From: Flaveria trinervia
Taxonomy: Eukaryota > Streptophyta > Magnoliopsida > Asterales > Asteraceae
Length of the DNA: 64,000 bases
NCBI GenBank assembly: GCA_025506515.1
Contig: CM046453.1
Coordinates: 40,493,727 to 40,557,726, forward strand
Direction: 5' to 3'
The translations under genes and the position numbers were made by a program. Each line of letters starts with the position of its first letter. Position 1 is the stretch's first letter. Shown in pieces: positions 1-11,320 of this stretch. The notes under the pieces are model-generated. The model saw only the letters and a program-made list of their open reading frames with translations, searched no databases and was not told the origin of the DNA.

Positions 1-1449
1 ATCAAATGAATCAATCTCTTTAGTTTTTAAAAGACCATTCTTTTGAAGTTTTTGCATACGATTCTTGTTTATGTGACCAAGGCGACAATGCCAAAGATAG
101 GAATCACTCAAATCTATTTGGGCCTTTTGGTGGTTGCTTGGTACATTGAGCTATCATATGTTGTATTATTATGAACCAATTCATAAATACCATTACAAGG
201 TGTAGCCTTAAAAAAAACACATGATTTAAAGAAACATGAATATCATTATCAACAAACTTGAAATCATAATCACATTGTCTTAACGGAAACATAAATAATG
301 TTCCTAGTCAAGCTAGGAGCATACAAAACATTCTTTAAAATAACTTCCAAACCACTTGGAAGTTTCAAAATGTAGTCTCCTTGAGCTTCTACATTAACCT
401 TTGCACCGTTGCCCATAAAGAGACTAATTTCCCCTTTTGAATAATGCTCACTTCTTTTGAACCCCTATAACAAATTGCAAATATGAGTTCCATATCCGGT
501 ATCTAATACCCATGTGTTAGAAGAAATAACATTTAGCTCAACATGTATCATAAAGATTGTACCTGAGGTTTGCCCCGCATCCCTCTTCGATCTCAATTCT
601 TTGAGATAGACCAGACAATTGCGTTTCCAATGGCCTACCTCACCACACTCAAAACACAGGTCTTCATGAGAAACCTTTTGCTTCTTTTCTTTTGGTTTGG
701 TTGGTTCTACTTTAGCCTTACCCTTACCCTTTCCCTTGACCTGCCCCTTCCCTTTGGCAACACTTGCCCTAGGGTTGGGGAGGATCCTTTTCTTACTACC
801 TCCTTCATTGATCATAAGGACCGGTAGAACCTTTCTACCCATGCTTGCCTCGGCCGTTTTGAGCATTGAATGAAGCTCACCAATGCTCTTATCCCATCCA
901 TTCATGTTATAGTTCATAACAAAGCTATCAAACTTCTTGGATGGGGAGTTGAGGATCAAATCCGTTGCCAACTCATTGGACACACGACAGTTAAGCCTTT
1001 CAAGGCGATCAATGTGGCTCTTCATCTTGAGAACGTAAGATGATACCGATTGGGTCTCTCCATCCGACATGATGAAGTGCTCGAACCGTTTCGAAGCGCT
1101 CCACCTTTGATTGTTGTTGGAACATTTCCTTCAACTGGGTGATCATGTCATAGGCATTGTGGTTCTCAAAGTCCTTTTGCAAATCGGGAATCATACTCGC
1201 TAGCATGAGACATGAGACTTGCACAGAGTCCTCGGTGTATTTGACCCACTCGGCAAGGCCTCTACGTTATATTCGTCGGTTTGATCGGGAATGGATCGTC
1301 TAACACATAGGACTTCTTTTCTTGTTTGAGAACGATTCTCAAGTTTCGATACCAGTCCATGAAGTTCCTATGGCTTAGACGTTCCTTTTCAAGGATAGTC
1401 CTTAGTGATAGGTTATGGACGGTCGGATTGAGTTGTTGTTGTTAGCCAT
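1..1449 (-). pseudogene. Copia A gag-protease-pre-integrase, frameshifted
   Basis: Begins at an ATG at 1449 (MANNNNS). After about 15 codons a 1-nt frame change is needed to reach the gag motif LRTILEKERLSHRNFMDWYR, and another near 1085 joins the N-terminal gag to the downstream frame. The 465-1070 frame carries a CCHC zinc knuckle (CFECGEVGHWKRNC) after a Lys/Gly-rich stretch, then the retropepsin motif VLDTG. Bases 1-100 translate to the GAG-pre-integrase signature WHCRLGHINKNRMQKL. The product would package RNA (gag) and process the polyprotein (protease), but the frame breaks make it non-functional. The integrase, RT and RNase H lie outside the window to the left. Confidence 0.9.
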
Positions 1450-2879
1450 CTACAATTTTACAAAGTTCAATATTAGTATTTTGATATCAAAGTATTTTAA
1501 TTATTAATACCCTCTTATGTCTCTTAGACAATTAATAATTAAAGTCTAGAATCCAACGTTATATTTAAATAACGGTTAGGTGACCTTTATCCCTTTATTT
1601 AAATTAACAAGGTAGTCAACGTTTGACAATTATAACCTATTACAATTTCTTGTTGTATGGGATCAGTTTAAACATCTTATGTTTTGTTTGGCATGTTTAT
1701 CCCATCAACACCATTTGTACGTCATGCTTCGGTGATGCTAATGCATGATTTCCAAATCAAGTCGTCCTACTTAGACACACTTGTGATTTTACAAATATAA
1801 GTGGTTAGGTGACTTTTATCCCACAAATATGGTAATTTCACCTCAACTTCACAAGTTTCTACATTTATGGTTAGGTGACCTTTATCCCATGAATAAGTTG
1901 TAAGTGAATTGAGTGTTGTTTAAAAGGATGGTGTTAGACTTGTTTAGAAAAGGGTTTTGCGGTTCTAAAATTCTAGTTTTTAGAAAACCTTTTATACCAT
2001 ACTATTTGTATGCATTCAAATGCATGGAATTTTATGAAAAATTATTTTCATGGTTCCTTTTAAAAAAACTCATTTTTATTAAATCGTTAACCCTTAATAA
2101 ACTCATTTTATTAATTCCTTTAATGATAAAACCAATTTTATGCTTGTTTTAATTTTAGTTGATTAACTAGTTTATCTATTTTCAATTAAAATATCAAACT
2201 CATCCAAACAACCAAATAATCAACCAAACATAAAATATAAGTGCATAACCATAGCCACCTATTTTGACCACACTTGCTTGCCATAACAAGTGTGTCAAGA
2301 GGTCATTTCTAGGGTAAAATCATGACACATTGTTGTGTTGATGAACTCCCACTTGAACTTGCATCCAAATGCTTCAAGTATTCCTTTTGTGTTGTGATTC
2401 CACCACCATCTTTAGGCACCTTCTTTGTCTTACAAATCAGCCCCAAAATGCTTGTTGCATAGGAAAAGTCCTAATACATTTTTCTAGGAAAATAAAGTGC
2501 ACACTAATCTACTTATTACATACCAAATGAAACAAATAAATTACATAGCCTTTATTACAACCAAATGAAATCACAACCACAAACAATCAAACACAAGGTC
2601 ATGGCTAGGATTTATGCACTAAAACACATCCAAATATGTATATAAAATCCAAAATTGGCAGCCCCTTTCGAACCCAAAATCTCGGCCAACATAACCAAGA
2701 ACAAGTGGGTTTTTGTCCAAACAAACAACCATCTTATGATTTTAATTTTTCAAGATCCTTACATGCATATAAAAGTAATATCTTGAAAAACAAAGGGACT
2801 TCCATGAGAAATTTCCAGCCCACTTTTTATAAAAAAGGACCCGAAAATCTCAATTTTTGAAGCATGTATCCATATAACC
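1450..2879. other. Copia A leader / untranslated region
   Basis: Between the gag ATG and the primer binding site. It holds no coding frame I recognise. It contains three degenerate copies of a phrase of the form ggttaggtgacctttatccc (around 1575, 1803 and 1866). No other feature seen. Confidence 0.6.
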
Positions 2880-2893
2880 GGCTCTTGATGCCA
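2880..2893 (-). promoter_or_regulatory. Primer binding site of Copia A (initiator tRNA-Met type)
   Basis: On the minus strand reads TGGCATCAAGAGCC, close to the usual plant Copia PBS TGGTATCAGAGCC complementary to the 3' end of initiator tRNA-Met. It lies 1 nt from the LTR terminus, as expected. Confidence 0.85.
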
Positions 2894-2894
2894 T

Positions 2895-3968
2895 TGTTGG
2901 GTTTTGTAGAACATTACCAAAGTCATATTAACCATTTTGTTATGAAAAACGCAGCGTAGATAAGGTCAAAACCGTGAGTATATGTAACATATATATACTT
3001 GTTAAAACAAAACCCAAGACAAGGATCTATTTATATGGAAGAACATACTATCAAAAGCAAAAAAAAACATAAACTACCTTTAGAATCGTGGATTGAAGGG
3101 CAAGAAGATGATGTTTGAAAGCAAAGACTACAAAGTAGGAGCCCTCAAGATATGATACCGACAAATCTTTCTAACACCTGCTTGTTAGGATGCTCCACCA
3201 AGGATTGCTTCTTGTTTGTTCCTCAACAAAACAAAATCACAAAGCTGTTTTTCAGCTCTTCAAAACCCGAAAGTAATGCTGGAGTTTTTGAGGTTTTATG
3301 ATATCTTTTAGAGAGAAATGTTCTAAAAAAGATGGAGTGTAAGTGAGGAGAAAAAGCATGCAATGACAAAGACCAAGGCAAAGCCTTAATGGTCCCCTTA
3401 GGGCGGCCGAATCTCCCCTCAAAAGGGGTTTCCCCCCCAAAAACTTTTATAAAAAAGTTACACTTTAACCCTTTGTTTTATAAAATTAAAACCCTTTTAA
3501 TTTTATAACACTAGAACACTTTCATTTGTCATTGTTTAACTAACTAAATTTAATGAAACAAATGAATTCTCATGAACAAATCATCTTCATAATGTTGTTC
3601 ATTTACAAAAGCAATATTTTAGAAAACCCGTTTTTCTAAATTGGTGCTAATATTGTGCTAATAAAATTAAAGCCCTTTTAATTTTATAACACTAGAACAC
3701 TTTCATTTGTCATTGTTTAACTAACTTAATTTAATGAAACAAATGAATTCTCATGAACAAATCATCTTCATAATGTTGTTCATTTACAAAAGCAATATTT
3801 TAGAAAACCCGTTTTTCTAAATTGGTGCTAATATTTATTGTATGATCTGATCAACGAACAAATATTTATTGGTGTTTGTTTGGCTTGTTATTGGGTATGA
3901 CCCGACTTGGATCATAACGTACTAACCACATCAATCTTATATGTGTCTTGGGCATATAAGATCCAACA
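2895..3968 (-). repeat. 5' LTR of Copia A (1074 bp)
   Basis: Bounded by tgttgg ... ccaaca (perfect 6-bp terminal inverted repeat, TG...CA). The PBS adjoins its inner end. A minus-strand TATAAATA box is at 3028-3035. It is homologous over its whole length to the solo LTR at 13584-14517. It is longer mainly because of an internal tandem duplication (3481-3842). Confidence 0.92.
3481..3842. repeat. 181-bp tandem duplication inside LTR A
   Basis: Two nearly identical copies, one starting at 3481 and one at 3662, both opening with taaaattaaa and closing with ttggtgctaatatt. The solo LTR of the same family has only one copy (about 14214-14390), so this is a derived duplication. Confidence 0.92.
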
Positions 3969-5720
3969 CTTTTGTTTTAACACTCTATTGCCTCCGTGCA
4001 CAGTTCTAGGTCCTTTACTAAGCTATCATTATGATCTAATAACCTAGAAAATTTTGAATCTATACTTTCTTTGAATTTATTACATTCTAAGCAAGCATGA
4101 TTATTAAACATTGGTGAGTAGTACTTACCTGAGACGTTGAAGAGGAATCAGCCATGAATGCAAACTCGGTTGTCTTTGGTTCTGGTGATTCAGATGATGA
4201 TGCAGATTTTTCTTCTTCAGGCAGGTGGTTGACCACATTTCCAGTGTCTTTAGAATTGACATCGCGAGCTCTACTGCTATATCTCCCTCACTTGCCGAAT
4301 CATCATCAATATCCTCCACACTAGCTATATTGGACTCTCCTAGTGATACGAACCGAAAGCTCCAGTCCTGTCCTTCATCCTCTTTAACAGTTAAGGCTTT
4401 TGGGTCCTTACTACATGAGTTAGAACTACTAGATGTGGCCTTGTCCTAACAATTAAATGATGAGAAGGGATTGCCATTACCTGTCTTCTTTGGTTTTATA
4501 CACTCCCTCTTGAAATGTCCCTTCTCACCGCAGTTGAAACATGTAACCTTTGACTTATCAAACCCAAATGTTGTGTCTTTTGTGGCAACCAAGTTCTGTC
4601 CGGTCTTTTTGACAAAGTTTTTAGCTCGTCGGACAGCACTTGCCAGAGCCCACATTATGTCCATATGTTCCAACTCCATCTCATCCACCTACTCATAATC
4701 TTCATCTGCCAGGTGGTAGTTTCCTATCTTTCCAGCAACTAATCCATCATAGGATTGAACCACCACAGCTAAGAGGTCCATATGTTCTCTAGCCACCTCC
4801 ACAGTCACATTCCCGAAGTTGTCAGTTTTGAGCTTTGCTGCATTAGCTTCAGGTATCATATATTGGGTGCTAGACGACCCTGACGTTTCGGATCCTGAAG
4901 TTGAGGGTTGTGCTGGAACTGCTGCGCTTGAGATGAAGGCGGTTTGCAATGGCGCTCCAGATGTCTTGACCGAAGGAGTAGCATTGTAGAATGTAGGATT
5001 CTGATCATTGGTTAGCCTTTTGGGCTCGATACTTCATCCTAAGCTCCTCTTCTCTCAGTTTTAGAATGAAGTCATTTATATCTAACTTCGAGAGCATTCC
5101 ATTCTGTCTGAGGTTTGAGACAAACAAAGCCCATTTTTCTAGTAATCCATGAGCAAAGTTGGATACCTTATCCTCCATTGATGTAACTACTCCATGAGTG
5201 TGCATCTCATTTATCAATTTGTAGAATCTATCGATCACATCATCAAGGCCTTCTTTTCCCATAGAAGAGAAGTCATCAAACTCCTTCTTCAAGGCTTTTG
5301 CCTTGATGGCCTTCAGAGAACCATTTCCGTCATACCACTTTTCCAACGCATCCCAAAGTTTCTTTGCTTGAGTATACTCCGAATACTGATGGAAAATATC
5401 CTTCAGAATAGAATGAGTAAGCAAAGCATAGACTTTCTTCTCAGTATTGTGTTTTACCTTCTGAGCATCCGACATGGCACTAATAGTAAGTTTGACTCTG
5501 TCAGCTCCTACTGGCATGCTATAACCCAACTCCATGGCCTCCCACAATTTGTATCTACGCCATTTAAGTAGATTTCGAAACGTTGCTTCCATTGTGGGTA
5601 GTCGTCTAACGTAATAAGTTTTGGGGGTTTATTGTGAATCCCCACTTCGTTCTCCAACAGTAGTAGATTCTGAATACGTGTGTCTCTACTTGCTGTGTAT
5701 GCTGAAAACTGGTCCTCCAT
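3969..5720 (-). pseudogene. Copia B gag, N-terminal to mid part
   Basis: Start at 5720 (MEDQFSAYTASRDTR). Three frames must be joined (5508-5720, 5005-5592, 4446-4949) to follow the protein. They contain the retrotransposon gag domain (YPQWKQRFEIYL, then KKLWDALEKWYDG and LLEKWALFVSNLR), a conserved FDKSKVTCFNCGEKG segment and one CCHC knuckle CFNCGEKGHFKREC at about 4500-4545. After the knuckle a Ser/acidic-rich tail follows. Near 3975-4120 a coiled-coil-type segment (LECNKFKESIDSKFSRLLDH) is typical of the extended Sirevirus gag. Stops and frame changes show it is dead. Confidence 0.88.
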
Positions 5721-6194
5721 TAGGTTTAACTTTACTGTTTAACAAACTGCTAATGTATGTGAATGAATGTATGCGATTGAACTTATTCATGCGATTGAAC
5801 AATGCGGATGGTTCAATTGTGCGACTGAACAAATGCGGATGAGTTAGTCACCTGAATGAACAAATGCGTTTGAACAGTCTGAATGAAATTCTCAGTCGTA
5901 CGATTGAAGGTACGAATGAGTCCAATCGTGCGGTTGGAGAGTGCGAATGAACTCAGTGGTGTGATTGGTCTAATCATGCGACTGAACTTGCTGAAGTTTG
6001 ATAATTCGTAGATTTGACTTGATCTGTCTGTAAAAACTCGAATTTTATCAACCCTAATAGCCGTATGCCGGAAAAACTCAACTTTTCGATCAAGAAACGT
6101 CTAAGACTCTGTTAGACACAAAAGGATTGCGTTTTTGATGCAAAAACACAACTTTTGTATCAAGACTATTGAATCAACACGTAATCAAGAGCCA
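5721..6194 (-). other. Copia B leader with degenerate motif copies
   Basis: Non-coding. Between 5750 and 5990 it is packed with degenerate copies of the same words found in B's own LTR (gtgcgactgaac, atgcgattgaac, gtacgattg) and also aatgcggatg words typical of element C1, so motif arrays extend beyond the LTR here. Confidence 0.7.
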
Positions 6195-6207
6195 GGCTTT
6201 GATACCA
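6195..6207 (-). promoter_or_regulatory. Primer binding site of Copia B
   Basis: Minus strand reads TGGTATCAAAGCC, initiator tRNA-Met type, 2 nt from the LTR end at 6210. Confidence 0.88.
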
Positions 6208-6209
6208 CT

Positions 6210-6942
6210 TGTTAGGATCTGGTATTTGAACAAAACACCAACTAATTAACGTGTTAAACCAAACCAAATAGTGCGGAATCCTATTTGATTGGCGATCCAA
6301 TCAATGAGAACGCATGTAGAAACAATAACGTATTGAATCTAATGTCAAGAATCGATTAGGAATCGATCTACAGTGTTCTATGAACTTCGAGTACGAACTT
6401 AGAGGCTTCTGGATGGCTAGGGTACGTCTGGAGTCGAAGTTGATTGAATGTTTTTTTTTCACGAATTAGGTGGTATTTATAAGTTAGGATTGCTCAGTCG
6501 GGCGACTTAACCATTAGCATGGTTCATTCGTACGATTGAGCCATGTGGTTGATCCATTTGCACGACTGAGTGTTCAGTCGTGCGACTGAGTCAGTCGCAT
6601 GAAGTTGTTCAGGCGTATGGACTATTTAGGCGCATGGACACTCAGTCGCATGGCCATTCGGACGCATGACCACTGTTGGGGCGCATGGTCCAGTCGGACG
6701 CATGAAAACTTCACTTCACTAAGTTTGAGTGTATTCAATATTATAACATTATGCATAACAATTCAAACAATCACAAACCCATATAATCAAATCAATATGC
6801 GTTAAGCACTCATTAATGAAATATTAAACATTATAAACACAACAAACATATGTATTTCATTAAGTACCCAATGATTATATAAGTGTAAGACAATAAAGTC
6901 GTATTACATTCAGATCAGAATCTAGGTACATATGTATCAACA
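6210..6942 (-). repeat. 5' LTR of Copia B (733 bp)
   Basis: Starts tgttaggatc and ends atcaaca (TG...CA, terminal inverted repeat tgtt/aaca). A TATAAATA box on the minus strand is at 6474-6481. The motif array (6488-6712) lies directly upstream of it in element sense, i.e. in U3. The outer end is set by the start of Gypsy coding sequence at 6943. Confidence 0.82.
6488..6712. repeat. Palindromic cagtcg-tg-cgactg motif array in LTR B U3
   Basis: Dispersed copies of a dyad word. cagtcgtgcgactg at 6575-6588 has perfect cagtcg/cgactg arms; cagtcgggcgactt is at 6496-6509; many half-sites (agtcgcatg, cgtacgattg, cacgactga) follow. The spacing is irregular. The same word forms a regular array in the unrelated Gypsy C LTR. 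Confidence 0.85.
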
Positions 6943-6945
6943 AAG

Positions 6946-8739
6946 TTGATTGTCTACGCTTCACGACAACTTAAGGTGCACGAAAACAACTATACAACCC
7001 ATGATTTGGAGTTGGGCGCTGTAGTATTTGCACTCAAGATATGGAGGCATTACCTGTATGGAACCAAATGCATCATCTACACAGATCATAAGAGCCTCCA
7101 ACATATCCTGGATCACAAGGAACTTAATATGCGTCAGCGACGTTGGGTAGAGCTTCTTAGTGACTACGATTGTGAAATCCGGTATCATCTGGGGAAAGCT
7201 AACGTGGTGGCTGATGCTTTAAGCCGCAAAGAACGCGTGAAACCACTACGTGCTTGAGCGTTGGGATTGACTATTCAAAACGAATTTGAAAGCCCAGATC
7301 CAAATTGCACAAAATGAGGCGTTGCAAGAAGAAAACCTTGCGGGAGAAGAATTCCGAGGGTTGGATAAACAAATGAGTTGCAAGGATGATGGTATACAGT
7401 ACTTCATGGATCGTATATGGGTGCCCAGATGGGGAGTTGTACATACCTTGGTCATGGATGAAGCACACAAGACGTGATATTCTATTCATCTTGGTGCAGA
7501 CAAGATGTACCACGATCTCAAAGATCTGTACCGGTGGCCAGGCATGAAGAAAGACATTGCTATGTACGTAAGCAGATGCTTAACATGCTCGAAAGTTAAA
7601 GCTGAACACCAGAAAGCATCGGGATTATTATACTGACCTGAGATTCCCGAGTGGAAATGGGAGAATATAGCCATGGATTTTATTACCAAACTCCCTAGAA
7701 CAAGCTGCGGCATGACTTGATATGGGTTGTAGTGGATCGGATGACGAAGTCAGCTCATTTCTTGCCGATCCGAGAAGATTACAAAATGGATAAGTTGGCG
7801 AGATTTTACATAAAGGAGGTCGTGACAAGGCACGGAGTGCCGGTGTTGATTATATCCGACCATGACAGCCTATTTACTTCATGATTTTGGCAGGCACTAC
7901 AGAAAGCGATGGGCACTCGATTAGATATAATTACCGCCTATCACCCACAGATAGACGGCCTAAGTGAACGAACTATACAAACGTTGGAAGACATGCGGAG
8001 GGTGTGTGTAATCGACTTTAGTGGTAGTTGGGACACTCATCTTCCACTGATTGAGTTCTCTTACAACAACAGCTAGCATACCAGCATTGGGTGTGCTTCG
8101 TTTGAAGCGTTGTATGGAAGGAAATATAGATCTCCCTTTTGTTGGGCGTAGATTGGTTAAAGCTAGTTAACAGGCCCAGAGATTTACCAAGAAACAACCG
8201 ACAAGATTTTCCAAATCAAAGATAGACTAAAAGCTGCCAGAGATCGCCAAAAGAGCTATGTCGACCACCATCGAAAGCCTCTAGAATTTAACATTGGGGA
8301 TCGAGTTTTACTCAAAGTCACTCCTTGGAATGGAATCGTTCAATTTGGAAAGAAAGGGAAGTTAGCCCCAAGATATGTAGGACCATTCAAGATTTCAGAA
8401 AGAATCGATCCAGTGGCTTATCGATTAAGGTTGCCACAAGAACTCAGCGACGTACATGATACTTTCCACGTGTCGAACCTCAGGGGTGTTTGGATGGTGA
8501 ATCCCTTCACGTACCAATTGAGGACATCAAGATTGACGAAAAGCTTCATTTTTTGTTGAGGAACCCATTGAGATCATGGATCGAAAGGTCAAGTAATTGA
8601 AGCGCAGTAGAATACCAATTGTCCGTGTGAGATGGAATTCAAAATGAGGGCCAGAGTTTACATGGGAACGGGAAGACCAGATGAAACTTAACATCCACAT
8701 CTATTCGAGGATGACACTCTTGGACCTAACTCTAGCTGA
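6946..8739 (+). pseudogene. Gypsy C pol: RNase H, integrase, chromodomain-like tail
   Basis: RNase H is intact from 6946 to 7256 (VYASRQLKVHENNYTTHDLE, TDHKSLQHIL, ADALSRKER). The integrase follows with several in-frame stops: an H2C2-type zinc segment ending CLTCSKVKAEH (about 7540-7610), a core with the second catalytic Asp in IISDHDSLF (about 7850-7870) and the Glu in GLSERTIQTLE (about 7960-7990), then ALYGRKYRSP. The C-terminal part (8270-8500) reads VGPFKISERIDPVAYRLRLP and HDTFHVSNL, and a chromodomain-like end (FVEEPIEIMDRKVK, then GPEFTWERED) runs to a stop at 8737-8739. At least five stops make it non-functional. Confidence 0.9.
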
Positions 8740-8773
8740 ATTGCGGGACGAAATTCTCTCAACTGGGGGATAC

Positions 8774-11320
8774 TGTGACATCCATCACATAAAGGTCCAT
8801 GAATTAACGTGGTTTTCGTTAACCTTTCTCGAACGTTCATTCCTCATCCTTATAAACTATTCGTGTGGATATCATTCTTGCTTTATCATCCTTATGCTTG
8901 TGCTCTCATCGTAAACGTATGCTATCTTTAAAACTTTTACAATTTTCATTATCGTTATCATTAAATATACCATTTTATAATAGAATTATTGTCATTAATA
9001 AAACCATTTTTAAGTTACCAATATCATTAATTACATTTTTATCATTAATAAAACTAGCCTATTAAAGTCATTTTCAACCGAAACAAATTTGGGAACTCGG
9101 GGGCTAAGTGCAGGGACCAAAAGTGACATTTTGCCAAACTAGGGTTGTGTATATTACCCCATATCCAGCCCTAGCCTCCATTTCATCTTCTTCTTCATCT
9201 TCTTCTCTTCTCACTTCCTCCTCCTCCTTGCACCAAAACCGCCCATTGTCTTCGCGTTTTCACCGACAAAACCTCAGCTACAGCTGAGTCTACTCCTTTC
9301 TTACAGGTAGATGACCTTGTCGTCCCTTTTCTTACTTGTTTCTATTGTTCTTTAAGGGTTTCAGGTGTGCGGGGCCAACCCAAGCACATGAGGTCGTGTG
9401 GGTGCGTGTGATGTCTTTCTGCGTGTTCTTCTTGTTTAGGTGTGTTTGAAATGTGTTTCTGGAAGTCCTTGTGGTGTAAATCTCATGCATGGAGCAGCCG
9501 AAGGCTGCTCTGCACTTCTGCAGTCGCAAACCTGCTATTCTACGACTGGGTCTCCTGTGTGACTAAGTCGTGCGACTGGGTGAGTCGTGCGACTGAGTCA
9601 TGAGACTGTGTCTCTCGTGCGACTAAGTTGTGTGACTGAGTGTGTCGTGCGACTGGGTCGTGCGACTGGGTCGTGCGACAGGGTCGTGCGACTGTGTGTA
9701 TGCGTGCGATTGAGTCTATGTGGATGAATGTGTGCGATTGTGCGTGCATTGCACGACTAAATTCCTAGTCGCACGAATGAAGGTTCAATCGTACGAATGA
9801 AGCTAATTCGTACGTATGAGGTTGATTTGTGCGTATGGGTGTCGAGTCACGCGATTGGGTGCTGTGTGGTACGACTTAATACTGAGTCACACGAATGAAG
9901 GTTCAATTATACGAATGAAGCTGATTCGTATGAATAAGGGTTGATTCATGCTGGTGGAGTGTTGAGTCATGCATCTGGTCCTGTCATGCGATAGGAGTTG
10001 TTGTGTGTGAGTTTCTTCTTTGTGTGGTGTGTGTTTGTCGTGTGATGTTAAGGTGACGTCGACACGATTATCATTGCTAATGACTATATTCCAGTTAACA
10101 CTATAAAGCTTACTAATTTATTCACAAATCAAATCAATGTTAACATTTTCACAATTAACAAGAACTGATTTGTAACCACTAATATATACTAAGTACTTCT
10201 CTATAACAGTGACCCTTTTACACAAATATCATCAGTAATGGCAACGATTTCTAGTACCTGGATAAGATCTAATACGCAGGTTTGCTTGTGTGTGTTCCAC
10301 GCGACCGAACCAATACAACCCGAACCGACCGAACGTTGCTATTTACTTTATACATATCATTAATGCTTAACAATAACTGTCAATAGGTGTTTGTTTGTTC
10401 ATTGCATACTACATCTGGAAACTTTGATCATTCATACTTACCACTTAACAAATGAGTTTTGTGGCCCCTTTTTATGCTTATACAACATTTCAATCATTTA
10501 CAAACATGGGGGAAAAGTATGCTCACCCATTTTCTTCACGTTGTACAACTTACATACAATTTACATACTTGGAGTCAACGTGATACTGTTTTGTGAGTAC
10601 TTATCTGATGCATGCTTGAGTTCGTTGTGTGGTACTTTCTTTACAACCATTTAATTCCGGCCTTGGAACTGACAGATAGGTATTGGTAGTACTACTGGGT
10701 TGACACCCCCACCCTTGTTTGTCGGTATACTAGTTAGTACCAACAGTGGCCAGGAATGGGCCCTTGGGTGAATATATTCCGACAAGATTCTGTGTGTGCG
10801 TCATTAGGTTTGGTTGTAAAGCTCACTATCATGTGATTTCGCTTACTTATAATTGTATTCACGGTATTCCACCACAATTACTATGTAGCATCAATTACTT
10901 ATTTACTATTTAAACCTGCGAGCTCACTAGCAATTTTGTTAACCATTTTGAGCATATCTTTTTAGGTGACATTGCTAATTGCAAATCTAGGTGTGCTGCC
11001 TTAGTGGAGACCCTAGGATGCATTCTTGAGACTAAACATATTTGACAAACATTCGCTTTGGAACATTGTTGTAGTCTGATTAAATAATATCATACTTTTG
11101 ATACTTGTTTCCAGGTTGTGGGAACTACAATAGAATGTTATCTTCATTTGAGTATGTGAATCATTTATCATGTTATGCTTATGGTTATGTTGTTGTGAAT
11201 ATTGACTAAACACGACACAAGTCTCCTTTGTGTCGGGTGTCGTCATGACACGCTTGTCCTCATTACTTCTGTTGCACCTCTATTGCTTACCATGTGTTAT
11301 GACGATCCCGTCTCGTTACA
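8774..11320 (+). repeat. 3' LTR of Gypsy C (about 2547 bp)
   Basis: Begins tgtgacatcc just after the purine tract aactggggga and ends cgttaca, where the ORF3 region of element C1 resumes. A pyrimidine-rich stretch (9177-9235) probably marks the start of the transcribed leader; the motif array at 9541-9960 follows it. No gene is present in 8774-11320; small ORFs here are chance. The bases after the LTR (tcccc, 11321-11325) would be one TSD copy. Confidence 0.8.
9541..9960. repeat. gtcgtgcgac motif array in Gypsy C LTR
   Basis: Perfect gtcgtgcgac (a near palindrome with gtcg/cgac arms) at 9567, 9584, 9644, 9657, 9670 and 9683. The last four are a regular 13-bp tandem. Flanking degenerate forms (cgtacgaatga, gtcacacgaatg) extend to about 9960. 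The same word occurs in the LTR of Copia B. Confidence 0.9.

Larger units (their letters stand above)
1..3968 (-). mobile_element. Copia element A, 5' half (5' LTR, leader, gag, protease, pre-integrase)
   Basis: Minus-strand Ty1/copia element cut by the left window edge. In element order it shows the 5' LTR (2895-3968), a primer binding site (2880-2893), a leader of about 1.4 kb without a clear ORF, gag, protease, and the start of the pre-integrase domain at base 1. It is inserted in the gag of element B: gag sequence of a different Copia family starts at 3969. The 5 bases after the LTR (3969-3973, cttt and t) would be one copy of the target duplication; the other is outside the window. Unlike the other Copia elements here it has no palindromic motif arrays in its LTR. 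Confidence 0.9.
3969..6942 (-). mobile_element. Copia element B, 5' part, interrupted by A
   Basis: Minus-strand Sirevirus-like Copia. From its 5' end: LTR 6210-6942, PBS 6195-6207, leader 5721-6194, gag 5720 down to 3969, where element A interrupts it. The rest must lie left of the window, beyond A. It is inserted in the RNase H region of Gypsy C; the base right after the LTR starts the 5-bp target copy aagtt (6943-6947), which belongs to the Gypsy reading frame. Confidence 0.88.
6943..11320 (+). mobile_element. Ty3/gypsy chromovirus-like element C, 3' half
   Basis: Plus-strand Gypsy element: RNase H, integrase with chromodomain-like tail (6946-8739), purine-rich tract (around 8761-8770), then the 3' LTR 8774-11320. 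Its 5' part is missing because Copia B interrupts it at 6943. It is inserted into the ORF3 region of element C1, whose sequence resumes at 11321. The long LTR (about 2.5 kb) and the C-terminal chromodomain-like module suit a Tekay/Del-type chromovirus. Confidence 0.87.

Noticed and set aside
9541..9960. Regular short repeats looking like a CRISPR array
   Set aside because: The repeat is only 10-13 bp with no unique spacers, lies within a plant Gypsy LTR, and no cas genes are present.
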